From Chloroflexota bacterium (lineage in GTDB: Bacteria; Chloroflexota; Dehalococcoidia; UBA3495): a stretch of 19,400 nt of DNA. This document shows positions 6,364 to 12,524 of this stretch, in pieces. Position 1 is the first letter of the stretch, and every line of letters begins with the position of its first letter. The notes beneath the pieces were generated by a model. It did no database searches. It saw nothing but the letters and a program-made list of their open reading frames with translations, and was not told the origin of the DNA. The translations under genes and the position numbers were made by a program. The DNA lies in contig JADFNR010000065.1 in the NCBI GenBank assembly GCA_022563275.1, positions 1 through 19,400 of the forward strand, in the 5' to 3' direction.

Positions 6364-6822
6364 TTGCAAGTCATGAACTTTGGTTGGGTCTTGAAAGACG
6401 AACTGGCCGGTTCCCAAGGACCGGCCAGCCTTGACGACCTTTCTTTCCTCTACCATCAGGGCGTCCGCGCGGTGATCCGGATGGAAGAGCGGACGATCGC
6501 CGCCGACTCCGGGAACATGGTTGATTTGGTGGACCTGTTTGAGCCGGTCCCGGATTTCACGCCGCCCGAACCGGACCAGATCCTGCGGATGATTGAGTTC
6601 ATCGACCAACAGACCAAAGAAAAAAGGCCGGTGGTGGTCAGTTGCTACGCCGGCATCGGCCGCACCGGCACGGTCCTGGCCTGTTACCTGGTGCACCGTG
6701 GGGAAGAAGCCACCGACGCCATCAACCGGGTGCGGGAACTCCGTCCGGGGTCGATCCAGACCCCAGAGCAACAGGCGGCGGTACACCGATATGCTGAATG
6801 GGTCCGTAACCCATCGGCGTGA
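6364..6822 (+). CDS. DUSP23-like dual-specificity / tyrosine phosphatase
   Basis: 152 residues. The layout follows atypical dual-specificity phosphatases of the DUSP23/archaeal type: NFGWVLKDELAGS (5-17), FLYHQGVRAVIRM (28-40), a VPDFTPP loop (62-68) whose Asp64 is the likely general acid, the P-loop CYAGIGRTGT (94-103) with nucleophile Cys94 and Arg100, then ACYLV (106-110) and RELRPGSIQTPEQQ (about 123-136). The residue before the catalytic Cys is Ser rather than the usual His. It would hydrolyse phosphotyrosine or phosphoserine/threonine, or another phosphate ester, in the cytosol. TTG at 6364 has GGGGAGAG upstream; ATG at 6373 is an alternative start. Confidence 0.88.
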   Translation: MQVMNFGWVLKDELAGSQGPASLDDLSFLYHQGVRAVIRMEERTIAADSGNMVDLVDLFEPVPDFTPPEPDQILRMIEFIDQQTKEKRPVVVSCYAGIGRTGTVLACYLVHRGEEATDAINRVRELRPGSIQTPEQQAAVHRYAEWVRNPSA

Positions 6823-6830
6823 TCCTGGAC

Positions 6831-7043
6831 CTAGGCGGCGACCGCGGTTTTTACTTTTGGCTCACTCACAGCCCGGCTCGGAAATTCGCTCGTTGCCGAC
6901 CCATGCAACACGGACTGATAACCGTTGACCTCGATAACCTCGGTGTTTTTCCCGCATTGCATGCATTTCAGGAACAAGCCGTAGGCGTCACTCTCCAGAG
7001 TTAGGTCACCCTGGCATTTCGTGCATGCTTTGAAATAAAACAT
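6831..7043 (-). CDS. Small zinc-ribbon protein
   Basis: 70 residues from ATG at 7041-7043, preceded by AAGGA eight bases upstream. A longer frame to 7133 exists, but the extra N-terminus crosses the promoter-to-start region and has no domain character. CTKC (7-10) and CMQC (27-30) give a four-cysteine ribbon: KACTKCQGDLTL, then GLFLKCMQCGKNTEV. The tail is low in structure. Such small ribbons bind zinc and often mediate protein or nucleic-acid contacts; no specific role can be given. It is convergent with the phosphatase gene, 8 bases apart, and has its own promoter at 7148-7176. Confidence 0.72.
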   Translation of the reverse strand: MFYFKACTKCQGDLTLESDAYGLFLKCMQCGKNTEVIEVNGYQSVLHGSATSEFPSRAVSEPKVKTAVAA

Positions 7044-7147
7044 CTGTTGATTCCTTCTTGGGAGCGGACTGTGTGAATCTTGGTGCGCCGTATTCCCGTA
7101 ACCCTTTATGCAATCTTTGATGCCGCTGTTCACCCCAGGATTCCTCT

Positions 7148-7176
7148 GCTATATTCACACGGGACCGCGGCGTCAA
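7148..7176 (-). promoter_or_regulatory. Promoter for the zinc-ribbon gene
   Basis: On the minus strand TTGACG (plus 7171-7176, five of six consensus) is followed by 17 bases and TATAGC (plus 7148-7153, four of six). Transcription would start near 7141, giving a leader of about 100 nt before the ATG at 7043. This supports expression of the small gene. Confidence 0.5.
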
Positions 7177-7179
7177 CTG

Positions 7180-7194
7180 CCCATATATAATGGG
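7180..7194. promoter_or_regulatory. Short palindrome around a TATAAT box between divergent genes
   Basis: CCCAT-ATATA-ATGGG is a 5-bp inverted repeat with an AT-only centre. On the plus strand it contains a perfect TATAAT (7186-7191) that could be the -10 of the JAMM gene, although no matching -35 was found 16-18 bases upstream. It lies next to the -35 of the zinc-ribbon promoter, so an operator is also possible. Confidence 0.3.
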
Positions 7195-7294
7195 ACACGG
7201 TATCTATTACACGCCCATGCTAACAAGCGATCTATAAGGAAATATGAAGGCCCCCAGATTCATTGCACGATGATTTCTCGAGGGAGTTAAGCGC

Positions 7295-7708
7295 TTGGTC
7301 CAGATCAAACAGGAATTCGTCGATGAGATGGTGGCCCACGCCAAGGCCGACCTGCCCAACGAATGCTGCGGCATCCTGGCGGGTCCAGACGGCAAGGTCA
7401 TGAAGGCCTACCGAATGTCCAACGTGGAAGCGAGCCCCTACCGCTTCTCCATGGACCCCATGGAGTTGGTCAAAGTCGATTCCGAGGCCGGGGAGAACGA
7501 CTGGGAACTCCTGGCCATCTACCATTCCCACACCGGTAGCGAAGCCTACCCGTCCGATACCGACGTCCGCATCGCCAAGGGGACCGCAGGGCTCTGGCCC
7601 GACGTCCGTTATGTGCTGGTGTCCCTGATGGACATGGACAACCCGTCAGTGCGCATCTTTGAGATAACCGACGGAACAGTCACTGAGGAGCCCTTCGAGG
7701 TCGTCTGA
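7295..7708 (+). CDS. JAMM/MPN+ metallopeptidase (M67 family)
   Basis: 137 residues, a minimal single-domain JAB1/MPN protease. The full zinc site is present: Glu23 in LPNECCGIL, then His77-x-His79, seven residues, Ser87-x-x-Asp90 in YHSHTGSEAYPSDTD. Bacterial relatives include Mec, which releases cysteine from the ubiquitin-like sulfur carrier CysO, and other enzymes that cleave bonds to ubiquitin-fold proteins. No sulfur-carrier gene is visible nearby, so the substrate is unknown. The start is TTG at 7295, supported by AGGGAG about eight bases upstream. The lipoprotein frame begins at or just after its stop codon, which suggests translational coupling. Confidence 0.9.
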   Translation: MVQIKQEFVDEMVAHAKADLPNECCGILAGPDGKVMKAYRMSNVEASPYRFSMDPMELVKVDSEAGENDWELLAIYHSHTGSEAYPSDTDVRIAKGTAGLWPDVRYVLVSLMDMDNPSVRIFEITDGTVTEEPFEVV

Positions 7709-7731
7709 TCCGCCTGAGTATCATCCGCTGG

Positions 7732-9939
7732 TTGCCGGCCGCCGCCATCTGCCTGCTGGCCGCCTGCGGCGGCGCGACTGCCACGCCCCCGTCATTGCTC
7801 CCAGCCACACCTGCACCCAGCATCGTTGCCAAAAGCGTCGCCGCCACACCTGCCGTCACTGCCACTCAGCCCACGTTGATCGCTTTGCCAACCCCCCATC
7901 CAGACACCGTGGACTGGGTGGAAGAACGCGTTGACGCGGTCGTGGCCCTCTACCAGCCAACGGCCGCCGGAGAGGCGTTGCTGCGCAGCCTGGACCTGCG
8001 CCAGATGGAGGGCGAGCCGGGCTTCTTCGGCAGCTACGGGTTCGGCCAATGGGCCGGGGTAGGCGAGGCGTCGCCCATCGGCGTGATGCACGAATTGGGA
8101 CACTCTTACTGGGGCGGCTTTCCGGTGGCGGGCCGGCCAGACCTCAGCTGGGAGACGCCGGCCGGCGGCGGCCTTTCTTCGGCGATGGAAAGCTACCACC
8201 AGGACATTCTCACCTTCATGGCCCAGCCCCCCGACGACTATGAACTGTTCCGCCAGCGGCTGCGAAACCTTCCCGACGTGTCCAGCGACAACCCCGAGCC
8301 CGTGTTCCACAACCTGGAAGCGGACGTGGTCTACAACACCGGCGGCAGCGGCAAACTGGTGCCTCCCATCCTGCGGAAATACTGGAGCGGTTTCCTATCC
8401 GCCGGACGGTTCGGCAGTTGGTACGGCGCGGCAGGCTGGTTCCAGACGCTTTCCGAAGAAGAACGGAGATTCGCAGGTAAGTGGCTGGGACTCGAACACC
8501 TGGACCTGAGAGATTACCAGTCCTTAAAGCCGGTACCGGTGGACCAAGAAATCTTGCTCACCGCACAAAGAGTGCTTGAAACCGAGGAGAAACAACGGCT
8601 GCGCGACCTAGCCGGTCAATTCGACCTTCTGATGGGCGACCCACAGAATGAAGAAGATTTCGAATTCTGGCGCCGGTACCTTCAGGACAAAGTAACCCTT
8701 CACCGGGCCCACCCCGGCTATCTTGCAACCCTGTCCTTAGACCGCGCCGCACAACTGTCCTCCGCCCTGGACTTTCTGGCGGCCTCAGCCACCGGCCCGC
8801 CGGCCGAACAGGCTAAACGCCTGGCAGACCGGTTGGCCCAAGAGCCGTTCCTGGTTAACTTTCTTCCCGCCGTCGATAACCAAGTCCTGGTGGAACTCTT
8901 CTCCAGCGGGACGAAATTGCCCGTGGGCAAGACCTTGCAGGCCACCGCAAGTTTCGTGGAACGCCTCAAGATTTTCGGAGCCACGGTCGACTCCGTTCTG
9001 GCAGCTGGACGGACTGACCCTTCCGAAGGCGCATCGGAGTTGGAGAGGTTCATAGCCAAAACCGGCCTTGACCGGAAAGGAGACCTGAAACTTTTCTTTG
9101 ATCTCTTCCGGGACCGGGACCGGGAAACTTCCAAAGCAGTGACCCGTGCCCTGAGCGGCGAGACGGTGCGCGGGTTGATGCGGCCGGTCCCGTTCCAACT
9201 CCGGACGATCCTGAGCCCAGCGGAATTGCTGTCCAAGCTTGGGGTCACTCCCGGCGAGGTCAGCGAGTTAGCGGTCAGGGAAGGCATCGCTTTGTTGATC
9301 GAAGAGCCCTCCGGCAACTACCGGGTCGATGAGCCGTTGCTGGAAGCCTTATTCGAGCTGATAGCCGGCCGCGCCACGGATAACCCTAGGGAGACGGCAA
9401 GGTTGCTCCTGGGTACCCGCTTTCCCTTGGAGGGCATGATACTGGCCCAACCCGAGGCGGCGGCATTGCTATTCAAGAGCGATATCGATGTTGCGTTGGC
9501 CCTGGTGAAGGATAGCGATTCACTCCTGGCCCCGCCGTGGCGGATCATGTACCGGCTGATAAAAGCCGACCCCGATCTGGCCGCGATGTTGTTGGCCGAA
9601 TTCCACCGCCGCGGCGAGACGGCCTTGGTGGCCGAGTCCCTGGGCTACCTCGCCTACGACAAAGACCGGCTGGAAAGGTCTCCCCAGTTGCCCATCTCCC
9701 TGGAAGAAGACGGCCATTTCTTGGGCGCCCTGTTCCGGGCCGAGGGAGCGGAATGGCTGGAGGCGAGAATCGGCGAATCGGTGAAGCTATTCCGGCAAAG
9801 GGTGGAGGCCGTCGAAGTTGGCCCCGATTTCCTGGAACGCTACCGTGAGACCCTGGAATTCGCGGCGGCGTTTCTCAGCGACGGGGAGACGAGGACCGGC
9901 CTGACCGGCGTTATTCGCCGGGCGTTTGGGCTGTCCTGA
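7732..9939 (+). CDS. Putative HExxH zinc-metalloprotease lipoprotein of unrecognised family
   Basis: 735 residues from the first standard start codon (TTG 7732). A lipobox LAAC places the lipidated Cys at residue 12, followed by a Thr/Ala/Pro-rich linker to about residue 58, so the mature protein is probably a surface lipoprotein. GVMHELGHSYWGGF (117-130) contains HELGH, the zinc-binding and catalytic motif; Glu153 in SAMESYHQD is a possible third ligand. The remaining 450 or more residues are charged and mostly helical, with no membrane helix or repeat I recognise. From TTG the signal peptide lacks a basic N-region; the frame is open up to 7687, and a CTG at 7705 or 7714 would supply one (RLSIIRWLP). 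It overlaps the exchanger gene convergently by 29 bases. Confidence 0.78.
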   Translation: MPAAAICLLAACGGATATPPSLLPATPAPSIVAKSVAATPAVTATQPTLIALPTPHPDTVDWVEERVDAVVALYQPTAAGEALLRSLDLRQMEGEPGFFGSYGFGQWAGVGEASPIGVMHELGHSYWGGFPVAGRPDLSWETPAGGGLSSAMESYHQDILTFMAQPPDDYELFRQRLRNLPDVSSDNPEPVFHNLEADVVYNTGGSGKLVPPILRKYWSGFLSAGRFGSWYGAAGWFQTLSEEERRFAGKWLGLEHLDLRDYQSLKPVPVDQEILLTAQRVLETEEKQRLRDLAGQFDLLMGDPQNEEDFEFWRRYLQDKVTLHRAHPGYLATLSLDRAAQLSSALDFLAASATGPPAEQAKRLADRLAQEPFLVNFLPAVDNQVLVELFSSGTKLPVGKTLQATASFVERLKIFGATVDSVLAAGRTDPSEGASELERFIAKTGLDRKGDLKLFFDLFRDRDRETSKAVTRALSGETVRGLMRPVPFQLRTILSPAELLSKLGVTPGEVSELAVREGIALLIEEPSGNYRVDEPLLEALFELIAGRATDNPRETARLLLGTRFPLEGMILAQPEAAALLFKSDIDVALALVKDSDSLLAPPWRIMYRLIKADPDLAAMLLAEFHRRGETALVAESLGYLAYDKDRLERSPQLPISLEEDGHFLGALFRAEGAEWLEARIGESVKLFRQRVEAVEVGPDFLERYRETLEFAAAFLSDGETRTGLTGVIRRAFGLS

Positions 9940-10969
9940 CCGGCGGCGCGGAATTGGGGTTTTCTTCATCGTCGGTCCCGCCCACGGTGGCCACGACCAC
10001 CGCTCCAACGATATAGGTGGTCGCCATCAAAGCCAGCACCACTGTCACCACTGACGACTTGATCCGGTTCCGCCCCAGCACCAGCACCAGTCCGGCCAGC
10101 ATGAGACCCACCGCAACGCCCCCGGCCACGAAATGCGCCGGTTCGGTCGCGTTGCCCAGAATGCCGTCGCGGAAGAACGGGTCGGCGTAAAACAGGATGG
10201 TCACGTTGAAAGCGCAGCTGCCGAAGAGCCCCGCCACACCCAGGTCCATGGCTCCCATGCGGGCTGCCGCGATGGTTGATGACGCCTCGGGCATGGTGGT
10301 CACGAAGGACACCAACAGGATACCCAGGGTGCTGGAGGCGATGCCGGTGATGTCGGCGATCTGGTCGGTGCTCCAGGCCAGGAAGAATCCAGAGATCACC
10401 ACGCCAAGTGAGACCAACCCGAACAGAAGCCAAGCCTTGCGCAGGGTCATCCCCGGGTCATTCGCCTCCTCGTCGCCACCGGTGGGGCGGGTCTTGTAGA
10501 CCCACCACATGCCGGCTATAAAGAGGACCATCAAGATGATCGAAGAGATCCCAACCTCGCCGACGTTCGCCCCCCATTGCAGAGCGCCGAACAGGATGGC
10601 GGCTCCGGTCATGACCACGGCCACCACGATCAGATAACCCTGCTCGGGCGCGACCTGCTGCAGAAACTTCTTGCCGCCAAAGGCCAACGCCACCGCCGCC
10701 AGAGTGAACATATTTAGCATGTTGGCGCCGAAGACGTTGCCCACGGCCAGCGCGGGGTTGGGAGGGTCCAACTGGACGGCGGATATATTGGTGGACAATT
10801 CGGGCAGAGACGTGGCCAGGGCCACCAGCAGACTACCCACGAACAAACGGCCCCAGCCGGTAAGGGAGGCCAGGGCGTCGCCGTAGACCGCCAACTTCGC
10901 GCCGCAGAACATCACCACCCCGGCGCTGGCCAGGAAGACCGCTATGGCGACTGTTAGGTCTCCGCCCAT
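9911..10969 (-). CDS. CaCA-family sodium/calcium-type cation exchanger
   Basis: 352 residues with about ten hydrophobic segments, an inner-membrane antiporter. Two inverted alpha repeats line the ion path: LVALATSLPELSTNISAV (48-65) with GNVFGANMLNM (77-87), and LVSFVTTMPEASSTIAAA (219-236) with GLFGSCAFNV (247-256). The acidic residues in SLPEL and TMPEA match the family's cation ligands. Between the halves is a charged loop (about 161-176). The family swaps Ca2+ for Na+, K+ or H+; the exact ions cannot be read from sequence. ATG at 10967-10969 has AGGA eight bases upstream. The C-terminal tail is hydrophilic, and its last codons overlap the lipoprotein gene on the other strand. Confidence 0.88.
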   Translation of the reverse strand: MGGDLTVAIAVFLASAGVVMFCGAKLAVYGDALASLTGWGRLFVGSLLVALATSLPELSTNISAVQLDPPNPALAVGNVFGANMLNMFTLAAVALAFGGKKFLQQVAPEQGYLIVVAVVMTGAAILFGALQWGANVGEVGISSIILMVLFIAGMWWVYKTRPTGGDEEANDPGMTLRKAWLLFGLVSLGVVISGFFLAWSTDQIADITGIASSTLGILLVSFVTTMPEASSTIAAARMGAMDLGVAGLFGSCAFNVTILFYADPFFRDGILGNATEPAHFVAGGVAVGLMLAGLVLVLGRNRIKSSVVTVVLALMATTYIVGAVVVATVGGTDDEENPNSAPPVRTAQTPGE

Positions 10970-11047
10970 CTGGAAATCCTCCCGTTTGTTGGTCTAGGGC
11001 CTCGTCAATCCGTGCCTGGTGAATAGAAGTAGCGGCCCCCACTCTAA

Positions 11048-11181
11048 CTCTCCCCATTGCGAGGGGGAGAGAACAAGTCCCTTCCCCCGGTCCGGGGGAA
11101 GGTTAGGTCCCCCGAATCATCGGGGAGGACGCTCGATAGAATCGGCGCTCGACATAGTCGGAGATGGGGGAGGCTCTCCCC
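11048..11181. repeat. Cluster of four GC-rich hairpins between leuB and the exchanger gene
   Basis: Four palindromes in 134 bases: 11048-11071 (CTCTCCCC / GGGGAGAG), 11080-11102 (CCTTCCCCC / GGGGGAAGG, loop GGTCC), 11107-11130 (CCCCGA / TCGGGG with an imperfect outer stem) and 11167-11181 (GGGGAG / CTCCCC). None is followed by a U-run on either strand, so they are not standard terminators, though they could slow polymerase or protect mRNA ends downstream of leuB. The first two resemble intergenic CTCTCCCC palindromes common in many bacterial genomes. Confidence 0.6.
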
Positions 11182-11203
11182 AAGTCCGAATACTAGAAAT
11201 GGT

Positions 11204-12304
11204 CTAGTTTCCCGTCTCGATGGCAGCCACTATCAAGTCTCCCATCTCAACCGTCGAAACGTGTTCGGCGCCCTCAGCCGCTATATCGGCGGTGCGGGCG
11301 TTCTCCTCCAATACCTTATCCACCGCACGCTCGATGGCGGCGCCCTCTTCGGTCAGGCCCAGCGAATAGCGGACCAGCAACGCCACGCTCAAGATTGAGC
11401 CGGTGGGATTGGCGATGCCCTTGCCCGCGATGTCCGGCGCGGTGCCGTGGATCGGCTCGTACAGGCCTCCGGAACGCTGTCCCGCCACCGGCACTCCGGC
11501 CAGGCTGGCCGAGGGCAGCAGGCCCAGGGACGCCGCCAGCACCGAGGCCTCGTCGCTTAGGATGTCGCCAAAGGTATTCTCGGACACGATGACATCGAAA
11601 CTGGCCGGCCGTTGGATGATCTGCATGGCGCAGTTGTCCACCAGCACGTGCTCCAGTTCAACGTCGGGATATTCTTCACCCAGCCTGGTGGCCACCGAAC
11701 GCCACAACCGGGAACATTCCAGGACGTTGGCCTTGTCCACCGAGGTCAGCTTCTTGCGCCGCCCCATGGCCAGTTCGAACCCCACCCGCACTATCCGCTC
11801 GATCTCGCCCTCGGTGTAGCGCATGGTGTCCTCAGCCACGATTCCGTTGGGGGTCTCCCGCCGTCCCCTGGGCTCGGCGTAGTAAAGACCGCCGGTCAGT
11901 TCACGCACCACCACCAGGTCCACGCCTTTGATGATATTGGGCTTGAGGACGCTGGAATCGGCCAGCCAGGGGTAGACCTTGACCGGCCTGATGTTGGCGA
12001 ATACGCCCATATGGGCCCGCATGTCCAACAAACCCATCTCGGGCCTGACCTTGGCGTCTGGAGAGTCCCACTTGGGACCGCCCACCGCGCCGAAGAGCAC
12101 TGCGTCGTTGGAGTCAAGGAGACCCCTGGTCTCGTCAGTCAGGGGAATCCCGTGCTTGTCGATGGAGATTCCGCCGATGTCGCCGTAGCTAAGATTGAAT
12201 CTATGCCCAAAAGCCCGGCCCACGGCTTCCAGGGCGCGTACGCCCTGCTCGGTCACCTCCGGGCCGATCCCGTCGCCACCCAATACGGCGATGTTGAACT
12301 CCAC
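11204..12304 (-). CDS. leuB: 3-isopropylmalate dehydrogenase
   Basis: 366 residues from GTG at 12302-12304, typical for LeuB. It oxidises and decarboxylates 3-isopropylmalate with NAD+ in leucine synthesis. Motifs: VLGGDGIGPEV (7-17), AVGGPKWD (73-80), FANIRPVKVYP (102-112), VRELTGGLYYAEPRGR (133-148), Lys191 in VDKANV, VDNCAMQ (222-228), ENTFGDILSDEAS (242-254, metal-binding aspartates) and GLYEPIHGTAPDIAGKGIAN (280-299). The VRELTGG motif separates it from isocitrate and tartrate dehydrogenases. The frame stays open 37 codons further upstream, but AGGAGG six bases before this GTG and the match to family length fix the start. No leuC, leuD or leuA is in the window. Confidence 0.95.
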   Translation of the reverse strand: MEFNIAVLGGDGIGPEVTEQGVRALEAVGRAFGHRFNLSYGDIGGISIDKHGIPLTDETRGLLDSNDAVLFGAVGGPKWDSPDAKVRPEMGLLDMRAHMGVFANIRPVKVYPWLADSSVLKPNIIKGVDLVVVRELTGGLYYAEPRGRRETPNGIVAEDTMRYTEGEIERIVRVGFELAMGRRKKLTSVDKANVLECSRLWRSVATRLGEEYPDVELEHVLVDNCAMQIIQRPASFDVIVSENTFGDILSDEASVLAASLGLLPSASLAGVPVAGQRSGGLYEPIHGTAPDIAGKGIANPTGSILSVALLVRYSLGLTEEGAAIERAVDKVLEENARTADIAAEGAEHVSTVEMGDLIVAAIETGN

Positions 12305-12310
12305 GTGGTC

Positions 12311-12316
12311 CCTCCT
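12311..12316 (-). promoter_or_regulatory. Ribosome binding site deciding the leuB GTG start
   Basis: AGGAGG on the minus strand, six bases before GTG 12302-12304. It rules out the longer in-frame start near 12415, which would also lie upstream of the predicted -10 box. Confidence 0.75.
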
Positions 12317-12398
12317 GGCTGTCCATAACCAGACGCGTTGCATGAGCATGACGCCAAGGCCGCCATGGCTAAAATCGCCCCGGCGCGAATCCCGCCAC

Positions 12399-12427
12399 AG
12401 TATACCCATAAACACCAGGGCCTACAA
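12399..12427 (-). promoter_or_regulatory. Candidate leuB promoter
   Basis: On the minus strand TTGTAG (plus 12422-12427) is followed by 17 bases and TATACT (plus 12399-12404). The predicted transcript starts near 12392, giving a leader of about 88 nt. No T-box or leader-peptide run of leucine codons was recognised in it. Confidence 0.45.
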
Positions 12428-12444
12428 ACAAAGTGGTCCCAGCC

Positions 12445-12473
12445 TGGCAATGGACTCATATTTGCTCTATCAT
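12445..12473 (+). promoter_or_regulatory. Weak candidate promoter for the glcDEF operon
   Basis: TGGCAA (12445-12450), 17 bases, TATCAT (12468-12473). The -10 is good and the -35 matches only three of six. It is divergent from the leuB promoter, with the two -35 boxes about 18 bases apart. Confidence 0.3.
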
Positions 12474-12524
12474 CCCAGTGATTCGGCCAGAAAACCGGCA
12501 ATATTCGATCGATGGGTTCCAGGC

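Noticed and set aside
7044..7133. N-terminal extension of the zinc-ribbon protein to 7133
   Set aside because: The ATG at 7043 has a better ribosome site, and the ribbon begins immediately after it; the extra residues look like translated leader.
7244..7273. Nine-codon frame with AAGGA upstream, before the JAMM gene
   Set aside because: Too short to judge; the ribosome-site spacing is only about three bases, and there is no amino-acid bias suggesting a leader peptide.
11048..11102. Intrinsic terminator for leuB
   Set aside because: The stems are strong but no T-run follows on the minus strand, so they were listed as repeats rather than as a terminator.
12305..12415. 37-codon N-terminal extension of leuB
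   Set aside because: The strong AGGAGG before GTG 12304 and the normal LeuB length argue against it; the extension also covers the predicted promoter -10 region.
12195..12524. Longer N-terminus for glcD
   Set aside because: It would overlap leuB antisense by about 110 bases, and the translated stretch has no FAD-domain character; family alignment begins at ATG 12525.
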